From: Mytilus galloprovincialis
Taxonomy: Eukaryota > Mollusca > Bivalvia > Mytilida > Mytilidae
Direction of reading: 5' to 3'
Length of the DNA stretch: 64,000 nt
NCBI RefSeq assembly: GCF_965363235.1
Contig: NC_134839.1
Span: forward strand, 59,549,560 to 59,613,559
Every line of letters starts with the position of its first letter. Within the stretch, counting starts at the first letter, position 1. The translations under genes were made by a program, and so were the position numbers. Shown here in pieces: positions 20,155 through 33,845 of the stretch. The notes below the pieces were generated by a model. The model saw only the letters and a program-made list of their open reading frames with translations, searched no databases and was not told the origin of the DNA.

Positions 20155-22690
20155 AGATTGTCTTGAGTTTCAATTTATGTGAACATTACTAAACGGTTAG
20201 GGAATATGATGAACAAGTATTAAGGCGCAAAAACGGGAATTTTCATCTGGGTTTAAAACATGTGACTAAGCTTTCTAGCTTTAACAACAACTTTAACAGC
20301 ATTATTACGCATATTTAGACAAAGAATGTCATCAACATTTTGTTAAGAAACCATTACAATGAATATGTGTTTGATGCTAGCAGAATTGATAAACTTACCA
20401 TATAATGTTTAAAGACGTTCTCTGGAAACATTTTTACCAAACATTATTGAATGTTAAGCCTAGTAATTTTTACTTTACAATTGTTTCTAAATTGTATTAA
20501 TAGCATTACTATGCTACTGTATGCATCTACAAGGTAATTATGATAATGGTGGTTGGCTTTTTAACGTCCAGTGCATGTCAAATCAGATGCACATTCAAGA
20601 CGAGAATAAATAAAGCGACATAAGAAAAAATACCCTTTTTGCAATAGACCGACACGCTGAACCAGTTTTACGCACTATTTCATTAGGTTACAGTCCACAA
20701 GAAGACAGTTCACCTTGTTCGATTCCAAAGGTTAAGAAATAGGAACAGATCATATTCATCAAGATGAGCGAAGGCAAATTAAAAGATGTACAAAGAGAAG
20801 CCATAACAATTCAATCAAATAGGGAGGGTAAAGTTACTAGTAACCTGTTCCTATTTCATATTAAAGCAATCTTTCAAAAGTCCTCCAATTCGTGATGATG
20901 ACCATACAACATATTTAGACGTGTCGATTTCTGTCGTTTTCTTTAAAACTCTGTTGGATTGAGTCTTTTTTGTCAAGAGCACACCACTATATCTGTTGAT
21001 GAGATCCAAAAGGTGTCAACATACACGAGCGTAACATAATTGCGATATGTATTCATGATCAAGTAGAGTATGCGTAACTGATGAGAAATGGGAGCTGATG
21101 ATTGGATAGTTGAAATTAACTTTCTAGTTTGAAGTCGTTCTACCGTGTCGATATTGAGTAAAGGTAAAGATAAGAAGCAGAGCTTGTAGTTTCGGTACTA
21201 ATGTATCCATAATCTTAAGTTCACTTGAATATATTAGATTCAAGAGCCCATTCAAATTCTGATAGTATTAGGCAAATATGTCTTACCAGAAAATCTGTTG
21301 ACAAATATGTCAATGTTCTGAGTGTCTTTTACATGAGTTAGATATAACTTTCGCATCTAATAATAATTGCCTCCTTAACAGAAATTTGATAAGAAATGTC
21401 GCATCTAAAACCAATGCATTTGTTAACAAAATTATCATAAAACTGTCGCGTCCTTCTTATAAGAATTTTGATAAGTCTGTCGTATTTAATACCAACAGCA
21501 GAGGCGGATTTAGGGGGGGGGAGGGGACCGCCCCCCCTCCTTTGAGGAAAAAAAATTGGTTGTTCAATCACTGAAGCGTGACTGGAGCCCTCTTAGGCAG
21601 CCAGTGGGCCCCACTTAGAAAAAAATCTAGATCCGCCACTGAACAGCTTTTTAAATATGATTCTGATGGAACTGATAGGATATCTATATCTTTCGAGGTT
21701 TATCACTTCTAGTTCAAACAATATAGTGCAGTGAAAAGTAAAATCACAAAAATACTGAACTCCGAGGAAAATTCAAAACGGAAAGTCCCTTATCAAATAA
21801 CAAACTCAAAAGCCGAAACACATCAAAGGAATGGATAACAACTCTCATATACCTGACTGTGTACAGGCATTTCCGTATGTAGAAAAATTATGGATTGCGC
21901 TTGGTTTTAAAGCTAGCTAAACCTCTCACTTGTATGACATTCATATCAAATTACATTATATTGACAACGATGTGTGAACAAAACAAACAGACATACTAGG
22001 TAAACAAAAATTATCATAAAACAATAACACTATGACAGGAAGTATAAGTACAGAGCCACGCCAATACACAGCCCAATGTGCGTACTATTATCAAATCGCA
22101 ATTCGTAACAGATATTTGACAATTTTTGAGTATGTAAATAAAGACAACAGTAGTATAACACTGTTCAAAAGTCATAAAACGGTTGAGAGAAAACAAATCC
22201 GGATTACACATATAAACTTAGAGGAAAACGTCAAATATAAGAGGAAAACAACGGAACAACAGAAACACTGAACTGCAACAAAAACAAACACCAACATACA
22301 TAGAAACAGATTATTGAAAAACAACTGCCATATTCTGACTCGGTAAGGATATTTTAAGGACTGAACCTTGTTGTATGGCTAGCAAAACCTCCCGGTTATA
22401 CTTGTAAGATGGACATTCGCCACTAATACCAATTCTGCTAAAAGTTAAGATATAAATTGTCTTTAAGATAAACAAATATTTCATTTTGTTCACATGTACA
22501 GGAATCCTTTGATACAAAGTTTTACAAAAGATGTTGATTTGAAATTTTGTATCGAGATGCTCAAATATCAACATGTAGTCTTGAATGACACTTTTTCTCT
22601 ACTGAAATATGAAATAAAAACACATTAAACTATTTGGAGTATGTTATATAGACTCATTACTAACTAGATTAAAAAGGATTTGACAAAAAA
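20155..22690 (+). repeat. Tandem unit 1
   Basis: 2536 bp, C7 variant. It contains a 13-bp inverted repeat (20736-20748 with 20845-20857), a MITE (21499-21641), a mussel repeat with 'tccgaggaaaattcaaaacg' (about 21768-22000) and another with 'atataagaggaaaacaacgg' (about 22140-22270). Confidence 0.93.
21499..21641. mobile_element. hAT-like MITE in tandem unit 1
   Basis: 143 bp, CAGAGGCGGATT ... ATCCGCCACTG, flanked by AACAG (21494-21498 and 21642-21646), a perfect 5-bp target-site duplication. Same orientation as copy 1 at 1619. Confidence 0.88.
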
Positions 22691-25227
22691 AGATTGTCTT
22701 GAGTTTCAATTTATGTGAACATTACTAAACGGTTAGGGAATATGATGAACAAGTATTAAGGCGCAAAAACGGGAATTTTCATCTGGGTTTAAAACATGTG
22801 ACTAAGCTTTCTAGCTTTAACAACAACTTTAACAGCATTATTACGCATATTTAGACAAAGAATGTCATCAACATTTTGTTAAGAAACCATTACAATGAAT
22901 ATGTGTTTGATGCTAGCAGAATTGATAAACTTACCATATAATGTTTAAAGACGTTCTCTGGAAACATTTTTACCAAACATTATTGAATGTTAAGCCTAGT
23001 AATTTTTACTTTACAATTGTTTCTAAATTGTATTAATAGCATTACTATGCTACTGTATGCATCTACAAGGTAATTATGATAATGGTGGTTGGCTTTTTAA
23101 CGTCCAGTGCATGTCAAATCAGATGCACATTCAAGACGAGAATAAATAAAGCGACATAAGAAAAAATACCCTTTTTGCAATAGACCGACACGCTGAACCA
23201 GTTTTACGCACTATTTCATTAGGTTACAGTCCACAAGAAGACAGTTCACCTTGTTCGATTCCAAAGGTTAAGAAATAGGAACAGATCATATTCATCAAGA
23301 TGAGCGAAGGCAAATTAAAAGATGTACAAAGAGAAGCCATAACAATTCAATCAAATAGGGAGGGTAAAGTTACTAGTAACCTGTTCCTATTTCATATTAA
23401 AGCAATCTTTCAAAAGTCCTCCAATTCGTGATGATGACCATACAACATATTTAGACGTGTCGATTTCTGTCGTTTTCTTTAAAACTCTGTTGGATTGAGT
23501 CTTTTTTGTCAAGAGCACACCACTATATCTGTTGATGAGATCCAAAAGGTGTCAACATACACGAGCGTAACATAATTGCGATATGTATTCATGATCAAGT
23601 AGAGTATGCGTAACTGATGAGAAATGGGAGCTGATGATTGGATAGTTGAAATTAACTTTCTAGTTTGAAGTCGTTCTACCGTGTCGATATTGAGTAAAGG
23701 TAAAGATAAGAAGCAGAGCTTGTAGTTTCGGTACTAATGTATCCATAATCTTAAGTTCACTTGAATATATTAGATTCAAGAGCCCATTCAAATTCTGATA
23801 GTATTAGGCAAATATGTCTTACCAGAAAATCTGTTGACAAATATGTCAATGTTCTGAGTGTCTTTTACATGAGTTAGATATAACTTTCGCATCTAATAAT
23901 AATTGCCTCCTTAACAGAAATTTGATAAGAAATGTCGCATCTAAAACCAATGCATTTGTTAACAAAATTATCATAAAACTGTCGCGTCCTTCTTATAAGA
24001 ATTTTGATAAGTCTGTCGTATTTAATACCAACAGCAGAGGCGGATTTAGGGGGGGGGAGGGGACCGCCCCCCCCTCCTTTGAGGAAAAAAAATTGGTTGT
24101 TCAATCACTGAAGCGTGACTGGAGCCCTCTTAGGCAGCCAGTGGGCCCCACTTAGAAAAAAATCTAGATCCGCCACTGAACAGCTTTTTAAATATGATTC
24201 TGATGGAACTGATAGGATATCTATATCTTTCGAGGTTTATCACTTCTAGTTCAAACAATATAGTGCAGTGAAAAGTAAAATCACAAAAATACTGAACTCC
24301 GAGGAAAATTCAAAACGGAAAGTCCCTTATCAAATAACAAACTCAAAAGCCGAAACACATCAAAGGAATGGATAACAACTCTCATATACCTGACTGTGTA
24401 CAGGCATTTCCGTATGTAGAAAAATTATGGATTGCGCTTGGTTTTAAAGCTAGCTAAACCTCTCACTTGTATGACATTCATATCAAATTACATTATATTG
24501 ACAACGATGTGTGAACAAAACAAACAGACATACTAGGTAAACAAAAATTATCATAAAACAATAACACTATGACAGGAAGTATAAGTACAGAGCCACGCCA
24601 ATACACAGCCCAATGTGCGTACTATTATCAAATCGCAATTCGTAACAGATATTTGACAATTTTTGAGTATGTAAATAAAGACAACAGTAGTATAACACTG
24701 TTCAAAAGTCATAAAACGGTTGAGAGAAAACAAATCCGGATTACACATATAAACTTAGAGGAAAACGTCAAATATAAGAGGAAAACAACGGAACAACAGA
24801 AACACTGAACTGCAACAAAAACAAACACCAACATACATAGAAACAGATTATTGAAAAACAACTGCCATATTCTGACTCGGTAAGGATATTTTAAGGACTG
24901 AACCTTGTTGTATGGCTAGCAAAACCTCCCGGTTATACTTGTAAGATGGACATTCGCCACTAATACCAATTCTGCTAAAAGTTAAGATATAAATTGTCTT
25001 TAAGATAAACAAATATTTCATTTTGTTCACATGTACAGGAATCCTTTGATACAAAGTTTTACAAAAGATGTTGATTTGAAATTTTGTATCGAGATGCTCA
25101 AATATCAACATGTAGTCTTGAATGACACTTTTTCTCTACTGAAATATGAAATAAAAACACATTAAACTATTTGGAGTATGTTATATAGACTCATTACTAA
25201 CTAGATTAAAAAGGATTTGACAAAAAA
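22691..25227 (+). repeat. Tandem unit 2
   Basis: 2537 bp, C8 variant; otherwise as unit 1. Confidence 0.93.
24035..24178. mobile_element. hAT-like MITE in tandem unit 2
   Basis: Identical to the unit-1 copy except for one extra C (144 bp); the same AACAG flanks show that it was amplified with the unit rather than inserted separately. Confidence 0.88.
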
Positions 25228-27763
25228 AGATTGTCTTGAGTTTCAATTTATGTGAACATTACTAAACGGTTAGGGAATATGATGAACAAGTATTAAGGCG
25301 CAAAAACGGGAATTTTCATCTGGGTTTAAAACATGTGACTAAGCTTTCTAGCTTTAACAACAACTTTAACAGCATTATTACGCATATTTAGACAAAGAAT
25401 GTCATCAACATTTTGTTAAGAAACCATTACAATGAATATGTGTTTGATGCTAGCAGAATTGATAAACTTACCATATAATGTTTAAAGACGTTCTCTGGAA
25501 ACATTTTTACCAAACATTATTGAATGTTAAGCCTAGTAATTTTTACTTTACAATTGTTTCTAAATTGTATTAATAGCATTACTATGCTACTGTATGCATC
25601 TACAAGGTAATTATGATAATGGTGGTTGGCTTTTTAACGTCCAGTGCATGTCAAATCAGATGCACATTCAAGACGAGAATAAATAAAGCGACATAAGAAA
25701 AAATACCCTTTTTGCAATAGACCGACACGCTGAACCAGTTTTACGCACTATTTCATTAGGTTACAGTCCACAAGAAGACAGTTCACCTTGTTCGATTCCA
25801 AAGGTTAAGAAATAGGAACAGATCATATTCATCAAGATGAGCGAAGGCAAATTAAAAGATGTACAAAGAGAAGCCATAACAATTCAATCAAATAGGGAGG
25901 GTAAAGTTACTAGTAACCTGTTCCTATTTCATATTAAAGCAATCTTTCAAAAGTCCTCCAATTCGTGATGATGACCATACAACATATTTAGACGTGTCGA
26001 TTTCTGTCGTTTTCTTTAAAACTCTGTTGGATTGAGTCTTTTTTGTCAAGAGCACACCACTATATCTGTTGATGAGATCCAAAAGGTGTCAACATACACG
26101 AGCGTAACATAATTGCGATATGTATTCATGATCAAGTAGAGTATGCGTAACTGATGAGAAATGGGAGCTGATGATTGGATAGTTGAAATTAACTTTCTAG
26201 TTTGAAGTCGTTCTACCGTGTCGATATTGAGTAAAGGTAAAGATAAGAAGCAGAGCTTGTAGTTTCGGTACTAATGTATCCATAATCTTAAGTTCACTTG
26301 AATATATTAGATTCAAGAGCCCATTCAAATTCTGATAGTATTAGGCAAATATGTCTTACCAGAAAATCTGTTGACAAATATGTCAATGTTCTGAGTGTCT
26401 TTTACATGAGTTAGATATAACTTTCGCATCTAATAATAATTGCCTCCTTAACAGAAATTTGATAAGAAATGTCGCATCTAAAACCAATGCATTTGTTAAC
26501 AAAATTATCATAAAACTGTCGCGTCCTTCTTATAAGAATTTTGATAAGTCTGTCGTATTTAATACCAACAGCAGAGGCGGATTTAGGGGGGGGGAGGGGA
26601 CCGCCCCCCCTCCTTTGAGGAAAAAAAATTGGTTGTTCAATCACTGAAGCGTGACTGGAGCCCTCTTAGGCAGCCAGTGGGCCCCACTTAGAAAAAAATC
26701 TAGATCCGCCACTGAACAGCTTTTTAAATATGATTCTGATGGAACTGATAGGATATCTATATCTTTCGAGGTTTATCACTTCTAGTTCAAACAATATAGT
26801 GCAGTGAAAAGTAAAATCACAAAAATACTGAACTCCGAGGAAAATTCAAAACGGAAAGTCCCTTATCAAATAACAAACTCAAAAGCCGAAACACATCAAA
26901 GGAATGGATAACAACTCTCATATACCTGACTGTGTACAGGCATTTCCGTATGTAGAAAAATTATGGATTGCGCTTGGTTTTAAAGCTAGCTAAACCTCTC
27001 ACTTGTATGACATTCATATCAAATTACATTATATTGACAACGATGTGTGAACAAAACAAACAGACATACTAGGTAAACAAAAATTATCATAAAACAATAA
27101 CACTATGACAGGAAGTATAAGTACAGAGCCACGCCAATACACAGCCCAATGTGCGTACTATTATCAAATCGCAATTCGTAACAGATATTTGACAATTTTT
27201 GAGTATGTAAATAAAGACAACAGTAGTATAACACTGTTCAAAAGTCATAAAACGGTTGAGAGAAAACAAATCCGGATTACACATATAAACTTAGAGGAAA
27301 ACGTCAAATATAAGAGGAAAACAACGGAACAACAGAAACACTGAACTGCAACAAAAACAAACACCAACATACATAGAAACAGATTATTGAAAAACAACTG
27401 CCATATTCTGACTCGGTAAGGATATTTTAAGGACTGAACCTTGTTGTATGGCTAGCAAAACCTCCCGGTTATACTTGTAAGATGGACATTCGCCACTAAT
27501 ACCAATTCTGCTAAAAGTTAAGATATAAATTGTCTTTAAGATAAACAAATATTTCATTTTGTTCACATGTACAGGAATCCTTTGATACAAAGTTTTACAA
27601 AAGATGTTGATTTGAAATTTTGTATCGAGATGCTCAAATATCAACATGTAGTCTTGAATGACACTTTTTCTCTACTGAAATATGAAATAAAAACACATTA
27701 AACTATTTGGAGTATGTTATATAGACTCATTACTAACTAGATTAAAAAGGATTTGACAAAAAA
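25228..27763 (+). repeat. Tandem unit 3
   Basis: 2536 bp, C7 variant, matching unit 1 rather than its neighbours. Confidence 0.93.
26572..26714. mobile_element. hAT-like MITE in tandem unit 3
   Basis: 143-bp copy with AACAG flanks, identical to unit 1. Confidence 0.88.
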
Positions 27764-30297
27764 AGATTGTCTTGAGTTTCAATTTATGTGAACATTACTA
27801 AACGGTTAGGGAATATGATGAACAAGTATTAAGGCGCAAAAACGGGAATTTTCATCTGGGTTTAAAACATGTGACTAAGCTTTCTAGCTTTAACAACAAC
27901 TTTAACAGCATTATTACGCATATTTAGACAAAGAATGTCATCAACATTTTGTTAAGAAACCATTACAATGAATATGTGTTTGATGCTAGCAGAATTGATA
28001 AACTTACCATATAATGTTTAAAGACGTTCTCTGGAAACATTTTTACCAAACATTATTGAATGTTAAGCCTAGTAATTTTTACTTTACAATTGTTTCTAAA
28101 TTGTATTAATAGCATTACTATGCTACTGTATGCATCTACAAGGTAATTATGATAATGGTGGTTGGCTTTTTAACGTCCAGTGCATGTCAAATCAGATGCA
28201 CATTCAAGACGAGAATAAATAAAGCGACATAAGAAAAAATACCCTTTTTGCAATAGACCGACACGCTGAACCAGTTTTACGCACTATTTCATTAGGTTAC
28301 AGTCCACAAGAAGACAGTTCACCTTGTTCGATTCCAAAGGTTAAGAAATAGGAACAGATCATATTCATCAAGATGAGCGAAGGCAAATTAAAAGATGTAC
28401 AAAGAGAAGCCATAACAATTCAATCAAATAGGGAGGGTAAAGTTACTAGTAACCTGTTCCTATTTCATATTAAAGCAATCTTTCAAAAGTCCTCCAATTC
28501 GTGATGATGACCATACAACATATTTAGACGTGTCGATTTCTGTCGTTTTCTTTAAAACTCTGTTGGATTGAGTCTTTTTTGTCAAGAGCACACCACTATA
28601 TCTGTTGATGAGATCCAAAAGGTGTCAACATACACGAGCGTAACATAATTGCGATATGTATTCATGATCAAGTAGAGTATGCGTAACTGATGAGAAATGG
28701 GAGCTGATGATTGGATAGTTGAAATTAACTTTCTAGTTTGAAGTCGTTCTACCGTGTCGATATTGAGTAAAGGTAAAGATAAGAAGCAGAGCTTGTAGTT
28801 TCGGTACTAATGTATCCATAATCTTAAGTTCACTTGAATATATTAGATTCAAGAGCCCATTCAAATTCTGATAGTATTAGGCAAATATGTCTTACCAGAA
28901 AATCTGTTGACAAATATGTCAATGTTCTGAGTGTCTTTTACATGAGTTAGATATAACTTTCGCATCTAATAATAATTGCCTCCTTAACAGAAATTTGATA
29001 AGAAATGTCGCATCTAAAACCAATGCATTTGTTAACAAAATTATCATAAAACTGTCGCGTCCTTCTTATAAGAATTTTGATAAGTCTGTCGTATTTAATA
29101 CCAACAGCAGAGGCGGATTTAGGGGGGGGGAGGGGACCGCCCCCCCCTCCTTTGAGGAAAAAAAATTGGTTGTTCAATCACTGAAGCGTGACTGGAGCCC
29201 TCTTAGGCAGCCAGTGGGCCCCACTTAGAAAAAAATCTAGATCCGCCACTGAACAGCTTTTTAAATATGATTCTGATGGAACTGATAGGATATCTATATC
29301 TTTCGAGGTTTATCACTTCTAGTTCAAACAATATAGTGCAGTGAAAAGTAAAATCACAAAAATACTGAACTCCGAGGAAAATTCAAAACGGAAAGTCCCT
29401 TATCAAATAACAAACTCAAAAGCCGAAACACATCAAAGGAATGGATAACAACTCTCATATACCTGACTGTGTACAGGCATTTCCGTATGTAGAAAAATTA
29501 TGGATTGCGCTTGGTTTTAAAGCTAGCTAAACCTCTCACTTGTATGACATTCATATCAAATTACATTATATTGACAACGATGTGTGAACAAAACAAACAG
29601 ACATACTAGGTAAACAAAAATTATCATAAAACAATAACACTATGACAGGAAGTATAAGTACAGAGCCACGCCAATACACAGCCCAATGTGCGTACTATTA
29701 TCAAATCGCAATTCGTAACAGATATTTGACAATTTTTGAGTATGTAAATAAAGACAACAGTAGTATAACACTGTTCAAAAGTCATAAAACGGTTGAGAGA
29801 AAACAAATCCGGATTACACATATAAACTTAGAGGAAAACGTCAAATATAAGAGGAAAACAACGGAACAACAGAAACACTGAACTGCAACAAAAACAAACA
29901 CCAACATACATAGAAACAGATTATTGAAAAACAACTGCCATATTCTGACTCGGTAAGGATATTTTAAGGACTGAACCTTGTTGTATGGCTAGCAAAACCT
30001 CCCGGTTATACTTGTAAGATGGACATTCGCCACTAATACCAATTCTGCTAAAAGTTAAGATATAAATTGTCTTTAAGATAAACAAATATTTCATTTTGTT
30101 CACATGTACAGGAATCCTTTGATACAAAGTTTTACAAAAGATGTTGATTTGAAATTTTGTATCGAGATGCTCAAATATCAACATGTAGTCTTGAATGACA
30201 CTTTTTCTCTACTGAAATATGAAATAAAAACACATTAAACTATTTGGAGTATGTTATATAGACTCATTACTAACTAGATTAAAAAGGATTTGACAAA
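27764..30297 (+). repeat. Tandem unit 4
   Basis: C8 variant matching unit 2. Its last bases diverge from the other junctions ('gacaaattt' instead of 'gacaaaaaaagatt'), marking the right end of the array. Confidence 0.92.
29108..29251. mobile_element. hAT-like MITE in tandem unit 4
   Basis: 144-bp copy with AACAG flanks, identical to unit 2. Confidence 0.88.
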
Positions 30298-31210
30298 TTT
30301 GATATTATGACCCTACATATCTTGTAGACAGTACTTGAGGTTGAACGACATTTTGTAAGAACTACAAAATAATAAATTAAAAACCAAATGTTCTGAGAAC
30401 AATTGAAGGTCTTTCCACCAGTAAGGATCTATTTTGATATGAAAATATTAAAATTTGGTTTTGAATGTCATTCCCAGCGTTAAATGACAGCATATTGTGC
30501 GCTGATTTTAAAAGTATATTGTTTGTATACAAAAAGTTATAAATAAGGGAGATAACTTTTTTACTTCCGATTTGAAAATGTCACTTTGATATTGTTTGAT
30601 AGTTCCAAAAATATATGGTTCTATATACTTTTACATTAATTTAGTACAAAAAATAGCTACTTCTGGTTTACACAAGGTCACTTCCGGTTGGCTTTTCAAG
30701 ATTAAATGGCTTGCAACCTAATGCAAAAATTCCCATGGCTTTATCATTTATACTATAAGGTAGAAGCACAGGTCAAAATCTAGAACGTTAAATCTACCAA
30801 TGACCTTGAGCTCAATTTCAAGGTAATAAACCAAGGACCTCAAATCAAAGACCCTAGGTTTTAATTATATATGACAAAGGAATTATATCACCATACGTGT
30901 AATTTAAATATAATAAGGGAGAAAACTCCCATGAAATGTCTACATATCCTTCATACTAAAATTTTACGTGTTACGACATGTCGCAACTAACAATTCTGTA
31001 AAAATATTTTGTCGATATCTAATAAGATTTTTTTTAAATAAGTGATAACAAGCCAAAGGCAAAATTTTGAACATGACCTTGACCTTTGACCTTGACCCCA
31101 TTTTTATGGACCAAGGACCTCAAATCAAAGGATTCTTGACCTCTATCATGGATTTTGTTACACATACATTTCACTTATGTCAAATACAAACGGGGAAATA
31201 ACTCTGATAT
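30298..31210. repeat. Mosaic of short dispersed repeats
   Basis: Two related blocks at about 30810-30940 and 31065-31200 share 'ggaccaaggacctcaaatca'-like sequence, 'tgaccttga' and a 'gggagataact' motif, a direct repeat about 260 bp apart. No coding exon is seen. Confidence 0.5.
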
Positions 31211-31502
31211 GGAATCTTCATATGGCTTCGGTTATAATTAACCGAAACATCCTGAAGATGTAACGAGCAAATTGGAAAAATAAATTTGTCGGTTTATTAT
31301 ACGGTTGCGAAGTTTTAGAAATAACAAGAAAAACAGTGTTCAGGGATATAACTCTTACAAAGAAAAGTATTCGGTTACGTACAAAAGCATACAAACTGTA
31401 CGATATCATATTCCAAATATCTAAGCGACATCTTGCTAAACATCAATCCACCAAAGGAAAAAAAATAGGCAGAAGAAATTTTTTTTTTAGAAGAAAACCA
31501 AT

Positions 31503-31532
31503 AGGTCTTTCCACGGAAAAGCGGAAAGACCT
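31503..31532. repeat. Perfect 10-bp hairpin
   Basis: AGGTCTTTCC (31503-31512) and GGAAAGACCT (31523-31532) with a 10-nt loop. 'aaggtctttccac' also occurs near 30408, so this is probably an element terminus or inner hairpin. Confidence 0.6.
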
Positions 31533-31970
31533 AATTAAGACTTTATGTAAAATAGTAAGATTACAAATAAATCAAAATTCACGGAATATTCAAAACAGCA
31601 AGTTCCTCATGAAATGGCAAAAATGAAAAGATAAAACACAATAAATGAATGGAGGACAACTGTCATAATCTTTAACTGGTACAGGTATTTCTAACCTATT
31701 ATGTCTGTTTATTTTGTTAACCCATCGTTGTCAATATAACGGAAATTAATGAGACTGCCATACAAGTGAGAGGTTGAGTTAGCTATAAAACCACGTTCCA
31801 TCCACCATTTTTCTATATAAGAAAATGCCTTTACCAAGTCAGGAATATGATAATTGTTATCCATTCGTTTTGTGTGTTTGTGCTTTTGATTTTGCCATTT
31901 GATTAGGAATTTTCCGTTTTGAATTTTCCTTGGAGTTCAGAATTTTTGTGATTTTACTTTTATTGCAGAG
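31530..31970 (-). repeat. Mussel interspersed repeat, reverse copies
   Basis: It contains 'taactggtacaggtatttct' and 'gaattttccttggagttcag', the repeat seen in forward orientation in the tandem unit, at 40020-40230, 43330-43640 and 50090-50330. A head-to-head pair is likely here. Confidence 0.6.
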
Positions 31971-33050
31971 TTCCCAAGTGTATGTGGTAACCCCCAAAAT
32001 GGTAGTATATCATATTAAACCGAACATGCAGAATATATCTTTATACTTTATACATCATATTTTGTTTCATGCATCCGCAATATTCATAACAAAGTATCAA
32101 AGCTAAACACGAAATATTTTGTATTTTGAATGTTGACAATCACTTCAAAAAAACATATGGGTCAGGATGTAATTGGAAAAGAATATGCATGGTGTAAATG
32201 CACTGTACAAAACAATCCCATACTATAAGTAAATAAACTCGTCATATATTGAAACTATGTATTTAGATCAGACGCTCGTTTCATCTACAAAAGACTCATC
32301 AGTGAAGCTCGAACCAAAAAATGTTCCGTTAATGACAGGTTTTCTGGTCCGTTTTTTTTTCTGTTAAAGACCGATTGAATGTTTTTCTAAAGAATAAATA
32401 ATGTCAGCCACTTAATATACAATAAAAAAACTAATTCTTAACCGATATAAAATAATCGTAAATTTATAATTCAGTGCAGTTTATAAATTAAATTTCCATC
32501 ACCATGCATTTCAATCTAACTTACAACAAGTCCAATCATCTTGACACAATACTTGGCTACAATATGTTTTGATGGTCAAATATTTTGCAGTGTAGTGTTT
32601 CATAAAATTGTTGCAAGTCGTCGCTATTTGTATACAATAAAACAAGATGTACGAAAGAGAAGCAGTAGATGCCAAGGAGATATTCAAAAGGTGTTCTGCT
32701 CTTTGGTCGCGGTTTGATGGCTCTTTGACATTTTGCCCATTTCCATTCTGAATTTAATTAAAAGTAAGATAGAAATTGACAAAACCACGACTAAAACGTA
32801 ACACGACTAACGGGTTCTGCCTGTACGTGATATAGTGACTATTTTTGATATATGTATCATTATAAGTTAGACCTACATTATATACATCCAAAAGTTCAAT
32901 GACCTTCTTTTGAAAAGAAAATTAATATTTGATTGAAAATTATCTGTAAAAATTTGTTTTAAAAGCACACATAAAGTTCACTCACATTATCACACAGCAT
33001 GTAATAGAATGATTTTTTTTTTACCAAATGGTGGATTCTTTGATAAAAAA
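31971..33050. other. Non-coding with a short repeat fragment
   Basis: Only 32270-32335 is recognisable ('cagacgctcgtttcatctac' followed by 'agactcatcagtgaagctcg'), a fragment of the large mussel repeat family. The remainder shows nothing supportable. Confidence 0.45.
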
Positions 33051-33059
33051 GCAGGAGAA

Positions 33060-33215
33060 AATTTGATATAAAACCAGGTTCAATCCACAATTTTCTATGC
33101 CTGTACCAAGTCAGGAATATGACAGTTGTTGTCCATTCGTTTGATTAGGGACTTTCCGTTTTGAATTTTCCTCGGAGTTCAGCATTTTTGAGATTTCACT
33201 TTTCAGTATCAAATC
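33060..33215 (-). repeat. Mussel interspersed repeat, reverse fragment
   Basis: 'aaaaccaggttcaatccac', 'tgtaccaagtcaggaatatg' and 'gactttccgttttgaatttt' occur in the order expected of the reverse-oriented family. Confidence 0.65.
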
Positions 33216-33845
33216 AGCTTTGATTCACATTTTCCTTTTTATGCTACGCAATCAATTAAATCACCTGGAACTTTCGAATGTGGAATATACCTGAAGAATT
33301 TTTTTATCGTATTTTCGACCTTTTAACCATAGTACAAGAATACTTTCTGATGATTTGTCACGTTTCACCTTATCAGACAGTTAGTTCATTTTGGATAGTT
33401 TTGTCTTGCTGTTATAGTCATTATGGTCGAGGTAAGATAATAATCCTGATTTTTGTACCAATCCTCGACAAAAGTATTCATATTTTGATACTGACCACTT
33501 TTTTTTTATTGAATTTGTCTCTGGAAACTATAAACAACTAGACTAAGATTTCTTTTTTTTTCTTCTAAAGTTGCCCTTTAAATAGACAAGAACACTTACG
33601 GTTCAAGGACAATGATTATCAACAACGCACAACACGAGGAAAAGACAAAGCAAATTCAGAATTCTTCTATAGGTCAGACTGTGCCTTATTTTGTAGAAAA
33701 AAACCAAACAAGTGACTACCTGGAGAATCATTCAATACTGCTTGATAATTGTGTCAAATATTTAATTTAAAATTTGCCTGTTTGACGATTTAATTTGATA
33801 TTGTCGTCGTTCGTTTTAGGCATAAGTACTTAGTATCTTCGAAAA

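Larger units (their letters stand above)
20155..30297 (+). repeat. Tandem array of four 2.54-kb units
   Basis: Four full head-to-tail units begin with 'agattgtcttgagtttcaat' at 20155, 22691, 25228 and 27764 (periods 2536, 2537, 2536) and the last ends at about 30297 in 'ggatttgacaaa'. Units look identical by eye over their whole length. The only difference found is a C run of 7 in units 1 and 3 and 8 in units 2 and 4, so the array can also be read as two 5073-bp dimers. Each unit contains a hAT-like MITE and parts of known mussel repeats. The longest frames (65-87 codons) have no domains. This is non-coding and either very recently amplified or an assembly artefact. Confidence 0.95.

Noticed and set aside
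21338..30184. Sets of identical 62-87-codon frames repeated every 2.54 kb as tandem genes
   Set aside because: They overlap on both strands, partly within the MITE and known repeats, and have no domain or coding signature.
20155..30297. Ribosomal or histone gene cluster as explanation for the tandem array
   Set aside because: No rRNA-like or histone-coding sequence is present in the unit; it is AT-rich non-coding DNA.
31336..31626. 96-codon lysine-rich frame
   Set aside because: Covers a hairpin and the edge of a mussel repeat; composition reflects A-rich DNA.
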